From Frateuria soli (GTDB taxonomy: Bacteria > Pseudomonadota > Gammaproteobacteria > Xanthomonadales > Rhodanobacteraceae), in NCBI RefSeq assembly GCF_021117385.1, contig NZ_CP088252.1:496001-560000 (forward strand): DNA of 64,000 nt, given 5' to 3'. Below the pieces are notes generated by a model. It worked only from the letters and a program-made list of their open reading frames with translations. It did not search any database and had not been told where the DNA came from. The position numbers were made by a program, and so were the translations under genes. Positions 10,421-19,294 of the stretch are shown piece after piece; within the stretch, counting starts at the first letter, position 1, and each line of letters starts with the position of its first letter.

Positions 10421-10562
10421 GGGCTTCTCCTCGACGGTCAGGCAAGAGTCGTCCCGGGGAGGGCGGCCGGTCAATGCCGGGCGCGTGTTGCCGCCTTTCC
10501 CGGGCGTTGCCGGGAAAGCGGGAGGCCTTTGCGGGGGCCAAAACGCATGCACGAGTGTTCCC

Positions 10563-10614
10563 GCGAGCCCCGGCCCCTCACCCCAGCCCTCTCCCTGGCG
10601 GGGAGAGGGAGCCG
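10563..10614. repeat. Palindromic GGGAGAGGG-type repeat, copy 3
   Basis: Inverted-orientation copy (CGGCCCCTCACCCCAGCC then CTCTCCC and GGGAGAGG) in the ~305-bp gap between divergent cstA and the DUF4197 gene. I see no other feature in that gap apart from the two ribosome binding sites. Confidence 0.8.
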
Positions 10615-10725
10615 GGCGGGCGGTCCTCCCCGCAGGGGATACGAGCCCGGGTGGGTCGGCGACGATCACGGCGCGCGCGCCAGTGCCCGCGTACACTCCG
10701 CGCCGGATCCCCACGGAGTCCCGCC

Positions 10726-11502
10726 ATGCGACCGCAAACCGCCTGCCTCGGCTTCCTGTTGACCATTGCCGCGCTGCCCGCTGCCGCCGGCGGCCAGCTC
10801 GACGACCTGCTCAAGCAACTGAAGCAGGGCAGCCACGCCACCGACGCCACGCGCGCGGCCAACCTGCCCAGCAGCGATATCGCCGCGGGCCTCAAGGAGG
10901 CGCTCGCCAAGGGCACCACCCACGCGATCAACGAACTCGGCCGCACCGACGGCTTCTGGGGCAACGCCAAGGTACGCATCCCGCTGCCGGGCAAGCTCAG
11001 GCAGGTCGGCGACCTGGCCCGGCAGCTCGGGCAGGGCGACAAGGTCGATGCGTTCGAGCTCAGCATGAACCGCGCCGCGGAGAAAGCCGTGCCGCAGGTG
11101 GCCGACATCTTCGGCGATGCGATCCGCAAGATGACCCTGCAGGACGCGCGCGGCATCCTGACCGGGGGCGACCACGCCGCCACCGACTACTTCCGCCGCG
11201 TCGCCGGCGACGCGCTGACCGCCCGCATCCATCCGATCGTCGCCGAGGCGACCGACCGTGTCGGCGTCACGCAGAAATACAAGGCGCTCACCGCGGCCGG
11301 CGGCGGCAGTGGGCTTGGCAACGTCCTGGGTGCGCTGGGCAACGGCGGGGACAAGCGCAACCCGCTTGACCTGGACGACTACGTCACCGAACAGACGCTC
11401 AACGGCCTGTTCACCATGATCGGCGAGCAGGAGCAGGCGATTCGCCGGAATCCGGCCGCGCGCACCACCGACCTGCTGAAGAAGGTCTTCGGCAGCCGCT
11501 GA
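10726..11502 (+). CDS. DUF4197 family exported protein
   Basis: 258 residues. A signal peptide ([23 protein letters not shown]) is followed by a DUF4197-like body: [15 protein letters not shown], then [28 protein letters not shown] and a C-terminal DLLKKVFG. The family is periplasmic and of unknown function. ATG at 10726 gives a proper signal peptide; the longer upstream frame translates the palindromic repeat. Confidence 0.85.
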   Translation: MRPQTACLGFLLTIAALPAAAGGQLDDLLKQLKQGSHATDATRAANLPSSDIAAGLKEALAKGTTHAINELGRTDGFWGNAKVRIPLPGKLRQVGDLARQLGQGDKVDAFELSMNRAAEKAVPQVADIFGDAIRKMTLQDARGILTGGDHAATDYFRRVAGDALTARIHPIVAEATDRVGVTQKYKALTAAGGGSGLGNVLGALGNGGDKRNPLDLDDYVTEQTLNGLFTMIGEQEQAIRRNPAARTTDLLKKVFGSR

Positions 11503-11620
11503 TTCCGTGGCTGGGCTTCGGCCTCCGTGCTCCATCCGGGCGACGGTCGGGGCCCATGCCATCTTGCAATTGCCCCGCCGCGCCCGCAGACCTGTACCGG
11601 TATCCACCGCGAGGCCCCCG

Positions 11621-12157
11621 ATGATCCGCGACATCCTCAAGATGGGCGACCCCCGCCTGATGCGCATCGCTTCCCCCGTACCCGCGGGCATGATCGGCAG
11701 CGCCGAGCTGGACCAGCTGATCCAGGACATGTTCGACACCATGGAAGCCGCCGGCGGCGTCGGCCTGGCCGCACCGCAGATCGGCGTTGACCTGCAACTG
11801 GTGGTCTTCGGCTTCGACCGCTCCGATCGCTATCCGGATGCCCCACCGGTGCCGCGCACGATCCTGCTCAATCCGCTGGTGACGCCGGCCTCGCATGACA
11901 TGGAGGAAGGCTGGGAAGGCTGCCTTTCGGTTCCCGGCCTGCGCGGCGTGGTGAACCGCTTCACGCTGATCCGCTACCAGGGCATCGACCCCGCGGGCGA
12001 GCCGATCGACCGCACCGCCGAGGGCTTCCACGCGCGCGTGGTGCAGCATGAATGCGACCACCTGATCGGGCGCCTGTATCCCTCGCGCATCACCGACTTC
12101 TCCCGGTTCGGCTTCATCGACGTGCTGTTCCCCGGCATGGCCCCGGCTGCCGATTAG
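11621..12157 (+). CDS. def: Peptide deformylase
   Basis: 178 residues. It removes the N-formyl group from nascent proteins in the cytoplasm. All three metalloprotease motifs are present: GVGLAAPQ near residue 48, EGCLSVP near 102 (Cys ligand) and QHECDHL near 144 (two His ligands and the catalytic Glu). ATG at 11621 gives the expected [13 protein letters not shown] beginning. There is no adjacent fmt, so this is probably the second, stand-alone deformylase; that is inference. Confidence 0.95.
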   Translation: MIRDILKMGDPRLMRIASPVPAGMIGSAELDQLIQDMFDTMEAAGGVGLAAPQIGVDLQLVVFGFDRSDRYPDAPPVPRTILLNPLVTPASHDMEEGWEGCLSVPGLRGVVNRFTLIRYQGIDPAGEPIDRTAEGFHARVVQHECDHLIGRLYPSRITDFSRFGFIDVLFPGMAPAAD

Positions 12158-12165
12158 CCGCGCCT

Positions 12166-12203
12166 TGCGCCCTCTCCCCGCCGGGGTGAAGGGCCGGGGC
12201 TCG
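12166..12203. repeat. Palindromic repeat, copy 4 (short)
   Basis: GCCCTCTCCCCGCCGGGG followed by TGAAGGGCCGGGGCTCGCG; a shortened member of the same family, just after the deformylase stop. Confidence 0.6.
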
Positions 12204-12317
12204 CGAACCGGTCAGCCCGTGCCGGGCCGGCTCTGCTCCTTTTGCTGCTCCCCGGGAGTGAGCAAGGAGCCCCCGCTTCCGACCCGGTATCCTCTGCCTC
12301 CACGCCAAGGGGGCTCC

Positions 12318-13082
12318 ATGCAAGTATCCGCACCCGCCGCACCGATGCGCGGCTTCCGCTACTACGACCTGCTGGTCGGCGGCATGGTCGCCGTGCTGCT
12401 GTGTTCCAACCTGATCGGCCCGGCCAAGGTCTGCACGGTCACGCTGCCAGTGTTCGGCGCGGTGTCCTTCGGCGCCGGCAACCTGTTCTTCCCGGCCAGC
12501 TACATCTTCGGCGACGTGCTCACCGAGGTGTACGGCTATGCCCGCGCGCGCCGCGCGATCTGGGCCGGCTTCGGCGCCATGCTGTTCGCCACCGCGATGT
12601 CGCAGGCGATCATCCACATGCCGCCGAGCCCGGCCGAGCCGTTCAACGCGCAGCTGCAGCCGGCGCTGGAGATCGTCTTCGGCGGCACCTGGCGCATCGC
12701 GCTGGCCTCGATCGTCGCCTACTGGCTGGGCGACTTCGCCAACTCGTTCGTGCTGGCGCGCATGAAGCTGTGGACGCGCGGCCGCATGCTGTGGACGCGC
12801 ACCATCGGCTCGACGCTGGTCGGGCAGGGCGTGGACAGCCTGACCTTCTACCCGATCGCCTTCATCGGCATCTGGGAAGGCCAGACGATCCTCGCCGTGA
12901 TCGCCTTCAACTGGTCGATGAAGGTGGCGGTGGAGGTGGTGTTCACCCCGCTGACCTATGCGGTGGTCGGCTTCCTCAAGTCGCGCGAGGGCGTGGATAC
13001 CTACGACGAGCACACCCACTTCACCCCGTTCAGCCTCAAGGACGAGGGCGACGTGCGGACGCCAGGGCGGGTGCGAGAGTAG
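12318..13082 (+). CDS. yhhQ: Queuosine precursor transporter, VUT/YhhQ family
   Basis: 254 residues, six or so hydrophobic helices. Signatures include LLCSNLIGPAKV, FPASYIFGDVLTEVYGY and the YWLGDFANSFVLARMK block. The family imports queuosine precursors (preQ0/preQ1) across the inner membrane. ATG at 12318 follows an AGGGGG sequence. No preQ1 riboswitch was recognised in the 160 bp upstream. Confidence 0.9.
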   Translation: MQVSAPAAPMRGFRYYDLLVGGMVAVLLCSNLIGPAKVCTVTLPVFGAVSFGAGNLFFPASYIFGDVLTEVYGYARARRAIWAGFGAMLFATAMSQAIIHMPPSPAEPFNAQLQPALEIVFGGTWRIALASIVAYWLGDFANSFVLARMKLWTRGRMLWTRTIGSTLVGQGVDSLTFYPIAFIGIWEGQTILAVIAFNWSMKVAVEVVFTPLTYAVVGFLKSREGVDTYDEHTHFTPFSLKDEGDVRTPGRVRE

Positions 13083-13113
13083 AGTCGCCGCAACGTCCGG
13101 AACGGGGGAGACC

Positions 13114-14067
13114 ATGGGTTCGTACCTGGAAGTGGACAGCGCCGTCTACAAGACGCTGCTCGAGTCCACCCGCGCGATTCCCTGGAAGATCGACTGGTCG
13201 GCGGCGCGTTTCGCCTACATTGGCCCGCAGATCGAAGGCCTGCTGGGCTGGTAGCAAGCGAGCTGGGCGACCGTGCAGGACTGGGCCGACCGCATCCATC
13301 CGGACGACCGCGACCGCGTGGTGCAGTTCTGCATCGCGCAGTCGCAGGCGGGCGTCGACCACGAGGCGGACTACCGCGCGCTGACCTGCGAGGGCGACTA
13401 CGTGTGGATCCGCGACGTCGTCCACGTCGTGCGCAATGAACAAGGCGCGGTCGATTCCCTGGTCGGATTCATGTTTGACATCAGCGAGCGCAAGCGGGCG
13501 GAGGAAAGGCTGCTGCAATTGCAGGGCGAACTGACCGAGCTGTCCTTCCGCGACGGCCTCACCGGTGTGGCCAACCGCCGGCGGCTGGATGCGTTCCTCG
13601 ACGCCGAATGGGCCGTCGCCTGCCGCGAACGCAAGCCGCTCTCGCTGGTGCTGGCGGACATCGATTGCTTCAAGCAATACAACGACCACTACGGACATCT
13701 CGCCGGCGACGCCTGCCTGAGGCGGGTGGCCGGGCTGCTCGAGGCGACGGCCGTCCGCGGGCTGGACCTGCTCGGCCGCTTCGGCGGCGAGGAGTTCCTG
13801 ATGGTGCTCCCCGGCACCGACGCGGCCGGTGCGCTCGAGCGCGCCGAGCTCTGCCTGGCGCGACTGGCGGAGGCGGGCATCCCGCATGGCGCCTCCGGCG
13901 TAGCCGGCACGCTGACCGCCAGCTTCGGCGTCGCCACCCTCGTGCCCGGCCCGGGCGACGACCTGCTGGCGTTGCTGGAGACGGTGGACCGTTGCCTGTA
14001 CCGGGCCAAGCAGCAGGGCCGCAACCGGGTCGTGGCTTCGCAAAGCCTGGTGGCATCCCATGTCTGA
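13114..14067 (+). pseudogene. PAS-GGDEF diguanylate cyclase interrupted by an in-frame amber codon
   Basis: One continuous frame from ATG 13114 (ribosome site GGGGGAG) to TGA 14067, broken only by TAG at 13252-13254 (codon 47). Before the stop: WSAARFAYIGPQIEGLLGW, the start of a PAS fold. After it: QASWATVQDWADRIHPDD continues the same PAS domain. Then PAC-like FMFDISERKRAEERL, DGLTGVANRR and the GGEEF catalytic loop (GRFGGEEF). The protein would make cyclic-di-GMP. Serine (TCG) is the likely original codon. Restart from the GTG at 13273 could still give a ~264-residue protein with an intact GGDEF domain. It could also be a sequencing error. Confidence 0.8.
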
Positions 14068-15229
14068 GCTGGCCGGGTCGTCACACGGCGGTCATCGCAA
14101 CGTCGGCATAGACCTGCTGCGCGGGTTGGCGATCGTGTTCGTGCTGCTCAACCACCTGAGCCTGCCGATGCGCATCCCGCTCAAGGCCACCGCGCTGGCG
14201 GACGTGCTGCCGGCGCGGTTGCTGCAGGCGCTCAACTACAACGGCTACGAAGCGGTGTTCGTGTTCTTCGTGATCTCCGGCTTCCTGATCGCGGGCAATG
14301 CGCTCGAACGCTGGGGCAGCCTGGCACGCATCGAACCGAAGGCGTTCTACGCCCGCCGCTTCGCGCGCATCGTGCCGTGCCTGGCCGCGCTGCTGGCGGT
14401 GCTGGCCGTGCTGCACGGGCTGGGCCTGTCCGACTATGCGATCCATCGCCCGGACCAGTCGCTCGGCGGCGCATTGCTGGCTGCGCTGGGCCTGCACCTG
14501 AACTGGTACGAGGGTCATACCGGCTACCTGCCGGGCAGCTGGGACGTGCTGTGGTCGCTGTCCATCGAGGAGGCCTTCTACCTGGGCTTCCCGCTGGCCT
14601 GCCTGCTGCTCAGGCGCAGCTGGGCACTGGTGCCGCTGCTGCTGGTACTGGCGCTGTCGCTGCCATGGACCCGCGCGGCGCTGGACGGCAACGAGATCTG
14701 GCAGGAGAAGGCCTACCTGCCCGGCATGGCCGCCATCGCCACCGGCGTGCTCGGTGCGCTGTGGTTCGCGCGCGGCCCGCGGATGTCGCCGCACGCCTGT
14801 CGCCTGCTGCGGTGGCTTGGCGCGCTCGGCCTCGCCGGCGCCACGCTGGGCGGCCGCTGGCTGTGGCCGCTGCTGCACGAGGGCGTGATGCTGGTACTCA
14901 CCGGCTCGACGCTGGCGCTGCTGCTCGCCTTCCGCGCCGAGCCGCTGCGCGTGCCGCGCGGCCTGCGCTGGCTGTGCAGCTGGGGGCGGCTCAGCTACGA
15001 GATCTACCTCAGCCACATGTTCGTGGTGTTCGCACTGGTGCGGTTGTACCGCTGGAGCGGCGCCGACGCGCGCAGCGGCTTCCTGTGGTACCTGCCGGCC
15101 TTCGTCGCCTGCTGGGCACTGGGCATGCTGATTGCGCGCGGGTGGTCGGCGCCATGCGAGCGCTGGTTGCGCGAGCGCTGGCTGCGGCCTGCAACCAGCC
15201 CGGTCGCGGCCTCCGCAGCGACCGGATGA
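14060..15229 (+). CDS. Acyltransferase 3 family membrane protein (OafA/YrhL-like)
   Basis: 389 residues, about ten transmembrane helices. The N-terminus has VGIDLLRGLAIVFVLLNH, with the catalytic-type Arg/His pattern of acyltransferase 3, and YARRFARIVPCL near residue 95. WSLSIEEAFYLGFP is the conserved W-S-L-[SA]-x-E-E-x-[FY] block. Members acetylate surface polysaccharides or peptidoglycan-linked sugars. The start overlaps the end of the GGDEF gene by 8 bp, suggesting co-expression. Confidence 0.9.
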   Translation: MSELAGSSHGGHRNVGIDLLRGLAIVFVLLNHLSLPMRIPLKATALADVLPARLLQALNYNGYEAVFVFFVISGFLIAGNALERWGSLARIEPKAFYARRFARIVPCLAALLAVLAVLHGLGLSDYAIHRPDQSLGGALLAALGLHLNWYEGHTGYLPGSWDVLWSLSIEEAFYLGFPLACLLLRRSWALVPLLLVLALSLPWTRAALDGNEIWQEKAYLPGMAAIATGVLGALWFARGPRMSPHACRLLRWLGALGLAGATLGGRWLWPLLHEGVMLVLTGSTLALLLAFRAEPLRVPRGLRWLCSWGRLSYEIYLSHMFVVFALVRLYRWSGADARSGFLWYLPAFVACWALGMLIARGWSAPCERWLRERWLRPATSPVAASAATG

Positions 15230-15268
15230 TGCGCTCCCCGTGCAGGCGTGCGCCGCCTCCAGGGGCCC

Positions 15269-15631
15269 CTAGTTGCGGTCGAACGACACCTCGAAGGACG
15301 TGTAGAACGGCGTTGTCCAACGACCTGCAAGCCCGGTGTCCGCCAGCCGGTTTCGCACGCATTTGGCGAGCGAGGTCGTGCCCCGCAGCCAGCTCGCCTG
15401 GGTCGAACCATCCCCGTTCAGGGACAGGACCACGGTAAACGGAAGAACATCCGCGTCCGGACGCGCGCACGCCGCCACGGCTTCATGCAGCGCCTTGCCT
15501 TGCGCCGCCACCAGTTGCGCACTCGTCTGCCGATCCAGGCTGGCCTCGTTCCTGTCCGCAAGCGCCTTGGCTTCATCGAAGCCCATCTGCGAGGCCGCCA
15601 GCACGGCTGCCGAGACGATGACTGCAAACAT
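15269..15631 (-). CDS. Small secreted protein of unknown function
   Basis: 120 residues with a short hydrophobic leader (MFAVIVSAAVLAASQ) and two cysteines further on. The C-terminal part (PFTVVLSLNGDGSTQASWL, then a conserved single Cys before VRNRL) resembles proteins that end in a TonB-C-like fold, but this is weak. Convergent with the acyltransferase gene. Not recognised. Confidence 0.55.
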   Translation of the reverse strand: MFAVIVSAAVLAASQMGFDEAKALADRNEASLDRQTSAQLVAAQGKALHEAVAACARPDADVLPFTVVLSLNGDGSTQASWLRGTTSLAKCVRNRLADTGLAGRWTTPFYTSFEVSFDRN

Positions 15632-15695
15632 TCCTCGCTCTCCCTATCCCGGCCACCAGGACCGGTCCGGCCGTGAAGCGTCCCGGTCCGCCCAG

Positions 15696-16196
15696 TCAGA
15701 CCGCGACCCGGTAGGCCCAGTGCACCACCAGCTCGCCATCCGGGTCAACGACCGTTCCCAGCCGCGAGAAGCCGAGGCGCGAGACGACCCGGCTCGACGC
15801 GATGTTGTCCGGGAGGATATGCGCATCGACGTACCGCACCAGGCCACTGTCCGCCGCGAGCCCGATCATCCGGACCACTGCCGCGGTGGCCACGCCGCGA
15901 CGCCGGGCCGACCGGGCGACGCCGTAGCCGATTTCCACGCGGCCATCGACCGGCTCGCCCTTGAACCGGCAGCCTCCCAGGATCTCGCCGGACTCCCTCG
16001 CGACGATGAGGTATGGCACACACCAGTCGGGTGCAACCCCTGATTCCAGTTGCGCCAGGGCACGGGCCGCGACGTGCGCGGGTGGCAGCGCCCCTTCGGT
16101 GGCCTGGAAATCCGCCGCTTCGGCTGCCGCAAGCCTGCGCAGGTTGGGCAGGTCGAGCGGAGCGAGATCGATCATCGGTGGTTCGCTTGGCGACAT
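15696..16196 (-). CDS. GNAT family N-acetyltransferase (RimJ/RimL-like)
   Basis: 166 residues. The core GNAT motifs are GGCRFKGEPVDGRVEIGYGV, then RRRGVATAAVVRMIGLA (acetyl-CoA pyrophosphate loop, R-R-x-G-V-A) and NIASSRVVSRLGFSRLGTV near the C-terminus. It would acetylate a protein N-terminus or small molecule; the substrate is unknown. Its stop overlaps the motif GTCTGAC on the minus strand, similar to how cassette genes end at attC sites further right, but no attC hairpin follows here. Confidence 0.85.
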   Translation of the reverse strand: MSPSEPPMIDLAPLDLPNLRRLAAAEAADFQATEGALPPAHVAARALAQLESGVAPDWCVPYLIVARESGEILGGCRFKGEPVDGRVEIGYGVARSARRRGVATAAVVRMIGLAADSGLVRYVDAHILPDNIASSRVVSRLGFSRLGTVVDPDGELVVHWAYRVAV

Positions 16197-16413
16197 GGCG
16201 CTACCTGGCGGCGAAGCTGTCTGCGGCCCCCGAACCGTCTACTGCGGTCCGACGCGCCGCGGGTATCCGTATTGTGCCGGCAAGGCGGTGTGCGGCGACA
16301 GGCCGGGCCCGACGCGTGGGGCCCCGCTCGACCGAACTGTCATCCGCCAAGTTGGACAGACAGCAAAGGATGCCAAGGCTCCCACGACCAGAGGACGAGT
16401 GCCGGCTCATGGA

Positions 16414-16476
16414 GGCATGCGCTGGAGTCAAGCGGCGCGTCGCGATACGCACGCCCGCTTGGCCGGATTGTCAGAC
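16414..16476 (-). repeat. Decayed attC site at the distal end of the array
   Basis: Plus strand reads GCATGCGCTGGAGTCAAGCG, then a diverged stem, then CCGCTTGGCCGGATTGTCAG. Compared with the other sites both core triplets are mutated (GTCAGAC instead of GTTAGAC; ATGC instead of TAAC). The restored stop codon of the methyltransferase pseudogene falls in its R'' box, as for the other cassettes. Confidence 0.65.
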
Positions 16477-17072
16477 CGCACTGTGCGCGCTGCCCGGCTT
16501 GCGAACGAAGTAGTAGCGGTTCTGCCCTTCATCCCCGGTTTCGCCAACCAGGGCGGGCCTTCCGCCTCTACCAGTGAGCGATACATCCCTGATCCAATAG
16601 AACGGGACTTCCGTCCCGTGAGGTTGTCCAGCCACTCACATGCCTGATGTGGCGCGGTGAACAGAAATCTGCCTCCCGGCCTCAATGCCAGCGCGACCTT
16701 GTGAATCAGGGCTGCCTGAACGTCCGGCGCAAGAAGGAACATCAAGCCCCCAGACAACGATGCCCTCAAACTGGCGATCGAAAAACCGCGAGTCTTCGAC
16801 GGCGCCGCACTCGACCGGGGCAGCGGGGAAGCGGAGGCGCAACGCTGCGATCGGGCTCGGTGAGGCATCGATCCCATGAACGGCAAGCCCTTGGTCGATG
16901 AGCGCCTTCGAGATCGGCATGCCATGGCCGCAGCCCAGAACCGCCCGGTGGCAGGGCTTTGGCCCAGTCACGGACCGTTGTGACGCCGATGGATTTGCTC
17001 CGGCTGGACATGAAGTCCCCAGAGACGGACTCGTAGCGGTCCGATCGGCCTGTATGGCCGCCGAAGCTGCAT
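16471..17072 (-). pseudogene. Frameshifted SAM-dependent methyltransferase cassette gene
   Basis: Class I methyltransferase pieces appear in order in different frames on the minus strand: SKSIGVTTVRDWAKALPPG, then LGCGHGMPISKALIDQG (SAM-binding motif I) with GIDASP (motif II), then LAPDVQAALIHKVALALRPG with FLFTAPH, and finally NRYYFVRKPG to a TGA at 16471. At least three frameshifts separate them, so it is not functional. The final frame runs straight into the R'' box of the decayed attC, so it was once a gene cassette. The 200 bp to its left (16197-16413) show nothing recognisable. Confidence 0.8.
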
Positions 17073-17075
17073 GGT

Positions 17076-17100
17076 GCACCTGACGCCCGAGCTAGGCGGC
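17076..17100 (-). repeat. Possible truncated attC remnant
   Basis: On the minus strand GCCTAGCTCGGGCGTCAGGT: the right half of an attC (CTCGGGCGT-C-AGGTGCACC) fused to an R''-like GCCTAGC with the central hairpin missing. It sits exactly between the DHFR-like gene stop and the methyltransferase start, where an attC is expected. Confidence 0.4.
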
Positions 17101-17664
17101 ACCTGCTTGGTTCGCCTTGCCGATTCTGTAATGCAACTCGGCCATGCCATCGTTAACGCGATTTACAGACACGAGCTGGAAGCCAGGGCTGAGGACCCTG
17201 CGTGGAAACACGGACTTGCCGTGACCCAGGGAAACCGAGCCAATCTGGACGATGACCTCATCCAGGAGATTCGCGTCAAAGAATTGCCCAGCAAGATCGC
17301 CCCCACCCATGACCCAAATATTCTTCGGTTTGGCGACTTCCTCCATCTGGGCATGAACAGGCGGGATATCACCTTGAACGAAGCGTATGTCCGCCCCTGC
17401 AGGGGCATCAAGGTTACGGCTCGAGAAGACCCATACGGGCTGTGAATAGGGCCAGGCGGCCTCCTCCACAGTACCGAGTTTGACCGCGTGTCTCAGCAAC
17501 CATTCGTAGGTTGACGAGCCCATCGCTATGGCACCAACCTCCGAAATAAAGGCGGGATAGCTTGTGTCATTTATATCTGCCAGCGGAAACAACCAATCCA
17601 GCGAATCATCTTCGGTAGCGATGAATCCGTCGATGCTTGATGCGGTGTAGTACTGAGTCGTCAT
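17092..17664 (-). CDS. Dihydrofolate reductase / RibD C-terminal domain family cassette protein
   Basis: 190 residues. The N-terminus YYTASSIDGFIATEDDSLDWL and the block IWVMGGGDLAGQFFDANLLDE (NADPH-binding G-G-G-D) are typical of the RibD-C/YyaP dihydrofolate-reductase-like fold, followed by DEVIVQIGSVSLGHGKSVF. These enzymes are NADPH-dependent reductases of unknown substrate; close relatives are frequent integron cargo. Intact, on the same strand as the other cassettes. The TAG stop lies at the truncated attC remnant. Confidence 0.85.
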   Translation of the reverse strand: MTTQYYTASSIDGFIATEDDSLDWLFPLADINDTSYPAFISEVGAIAMGSSTYEWLLRHAVKLGTVEEAAWPYSQPVWVFSSRNLDAPAGADIRFVQGDIPPVHAQMEEVAKPKNIWVMGGGDLAGQFFDANLLDEVIVQIGSVSLGHGKSVFPRRVLSPGFQLVSVNRVNDGMAELHYRIGKANQAGAA

Positions 17665-17701
17665 TGCTGTTCTTTCAGCTCCGTATGAGTTGGGTTGTTC
17701 C

Positions 17702-17758
17702 GCCTGACCCCTGAGTCATGCGGCGTAGCCGTTCGCCTTGAAGAGCGAATTGTCAGGC
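17702..17758 (-). repeat. attC site following the DUF4180 cassette (partly decayed)
   Basis: Plus strand begins GCCTGACCCCTGAGTCATGC and ends GAATTGTCAGGC. Both outer cores carry a transition (TGAC / GTCA) but remain complementary, so the hairpin pairing is kept. The central arms GCGGCGTAGCCGTTCGCC are preserved. Confidence 0.8.
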
Positions 17759-18127
17759 GGTACCCGGCTGCCCTGCCGGTGCCGCCAACCAGGCCAACGC
17801 GTCCCGCGGGCTATCGAAAGCGCGGAACTGTGGGTGGCGACGCGCCTCCAGCAAGAACTCACGGAACCTCTCCGGATAGGATCCAGCTGGGTCAAAGACG
17901 GCAGCGGAACGTAGGCGGGAATTGACAAGTCTCTGCACGAACTCCCCAGCGAACCCGGTGCGGAGTTGAAAGAACTCCGAGGGCAGCGCTCCAGCATGGA
18001 TGAGCAGCAAGTCAGTGTCGGCATCACTACAGGCATAGGCAAGCTCCATTGCATCTCGAACGTCCGTGATGCCGGTGATGCACTCTATGACGTCTGGATC
18101 AAAATTCTGGACCAGATGAAACTGCAT
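17753..18127 (-). CDS. DUF4180 family cassette protein
   Basis: 124 residues. The order GITDVRDAMELAYACSDADT, LLLIHAGALPSEFFQLRTGF AGEF and NSRLRSAAVFDPAGSYPERF matches the DUF4180 layout as I know it. That family is of unknown function, alpha/beta, cytoplasmic and without transmembrane segments. The stop codon overlaps the first base pairs of its attC, the usual compact cassette arrangement. Confidence 0.75.
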   Translation of the reverse strand: MQFHLVQNFDPDVIECITGITDVRDAMELAYACSDADTDLLLIHAGALPSEFFQLRTGFAGEFVQRLVNSRLRSAAVFDPAGSYPERFREFLLEARRHPQFRAFDSPRDALAWLAAPAGQPGTA

Positions 18128-18134
18128 GTGTGCC

Positions 18135-18191
18135 GCCTAATGCTGGAGTTAAGCGGCGGCGAAGCCGTTCGCCTTGAACGAGTTGTTAGGC
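18135..18191 (-). repeat. attC site following the LprI-like cassette
   Basis: Plus strand GCCTAATGCTGGAGTTAAGC ... GAACGAGTTGTTAGGC. The left core has TAAT for TAAC; the right core GTTAGGC is intact. Standard 57-bp length with the GCGGCGGC/GCCGTTCGCC arms. Confidence 0.92.
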
Positions 18192-18209
18192 CTGCGGAGG
18201 CCTGAATAC

Positions 18210-18632
18210 CTAACGAGGCTCGGGAAGCAGCGGCGGAGTGGAATCTTGGTAGGTAAGGTACGCCTGCCATATCTCATGGGTCCGCTGCTGGGTGAGCCGA
18301 AGCATGCACTCGGAACTTGCAGTGTTTCGGTACGTTCCTTGCGCCCATAGCTCGAAGACGTCTCCGCACTCAAGTTCACGGTAGCGCACCCACGCAGCTT
18401 GTGCGGTCTTGAGGTTTGGCCTTGAACCAAAGTCCTTATCTATCCGCGCCTGTGCTGCGGTTAGATATTTGGCTAGCCGGGTGTTCGCCTCATCAAGCTT
18501 CTTCCCCATGCATGCTTGGATTTCGAGCGTGTTGCCGTCGCATTGGAGTGTGGAGGCTCGAGCAAAACCCACTGAACACAGTCCAAGAACGATCAGTGCA
18601 AAACTTCGTGGGGTACGCACGTAGATCCTCAC
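18210..18632 (-). CDS. LprI/DUF1311-like secreted cassette protein
   Basis: 140 residues from a GTG start only a few bases inside the cassette. The signal peptide (SFALIVLGLCSVGFARAS) is followed by a mature domain with four cysteines: LQCDGNTLEIQACMG, AWVRYRELECGDVF and SSECMLRLTQQRTHEI. This Cys pattern and the helical spacing fit the DUF1311 (LprI N-terminal) family, whose members include lysozyme inhibitors. A periplasmic or surface role is inferred. Start choice is uncertain because no clear ribosome site is present. Confidence 0.75.
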   Translation of the reverse strand: MRIYVRTPRSFALIVLGLCSVGFARASTLQCDGNTLEIQACMGKKLDEANTRLAKYLTAAQARIDKDFGSRPNLKTAQAAWVRYRELECGDVFELWAQGTYRNTASSECMLRLTQQRTHEIWQAYLTYQDSTPPLLPEPR

Positions 18633-18634
18633 TG

Positions 18635-18694
18635 GCCTAACGCCTAAATTAAGCCGAGCCGCGAAGCGGCTTCGGCTTGAATGAATTGTTATGC
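18635..18694 (-). repeat. attC site of the IS-interrupted cassette (different subtype)
   Basis: 60 bp. The outer cores GCCTAAC and GTTATGC remain, but the arms read AAGCCGAGCCGCGAAGCGGC and differ from the other sites, so this cassette probably came from another integron source. Confidence 0.85.
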
Positions 18695-18994
18695 CCCACG
18701 CAATGTACGCGCCAAATCATTGACTGCCGCTTGCACGACAAGCCAAGAGATGTTGCAAGTGTCTGCGTCAGGAGAGGCACGAGTCACAAGCTGCTCATAC
18801 GGGTGAATAAGGTTCCGAAAGTCGCGCAGTGCATGGGAGAACTTTTTAACGTCGAGGCCAAGCCAACCAAGGTGGTGGGCGACGTCAATCATGCTGGAGA
18901 GCGACCACTCATGAAACGACAGAACCCTGCCTGGGTTCTACCCCGATTCTGCGGACACTTTCACTAAGGCTCATACTGGGCCAAAGGAGTGTCC

Positions 18995-19294
18995 ATGTCG
19001 AAGCGCAAGCGTTACAGCCCCGAGTACAAGCGGGAGCTCGTCGAGCTGGTCCGGCGATCGAAGTCGAGTTGCCGCCAGATCGCCCTGGAGGTCGGGGTCA
19101 ACCCCAACATGCTCACCCGTTGGGTGCGCGAGGCGGAGAGCGAGGGGGGCAAGGCGTTCCCCGGCGGCGGCACGCCTCGCGACGAGGAGCTGGCTCGCCT
19201 CAAGCGCGAGCTAGCACGAGTCACGAAGGAACGAGATTTTTTAAAAGACGCGGCAGCGTACTTCGCGAAGCAATCACCGAACGGTACGCGGTGA
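18995..19294 (+). CDS. IS3-family transposase OrfA (helix-turn-helix)
   Basis: 99 residues. A DNA-binding helix-turn-helix ([19 protein letters not shown], then [18 protein letters not shown]) is followed by a leucine-zipper-like coiled coil ([19 protein letters not shown]). ATG at 18995 follows AAAGGAG. A slippery run TTTTTTAAAAG at 19237-19247 near its end permits -1 frameshifting into orfB. Confidence 0.93.
   Translation: MSKRKRYSPEYKRELVELVRRSKSSCRQIALEVGVNPNMLTRWVREAESEGGKAFPGGGTPRDEELARLKRELARVTKERDFLKDAAAYFAKQSPNGTR

Noticed and set aside
12158-12317. preQ1 riboswitch before the queuosine transporter
   Set aside because: No H-type pseudoknot or conserved A-rich tail; only a palindromic repeat and a purine-rich ribosome site.
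15669-15700. GTCTGAC motif at the end of the GNAT gene as another attC
   Set aside because: The motif is there but the hairpin arms and second core are not; treated as outside the array.
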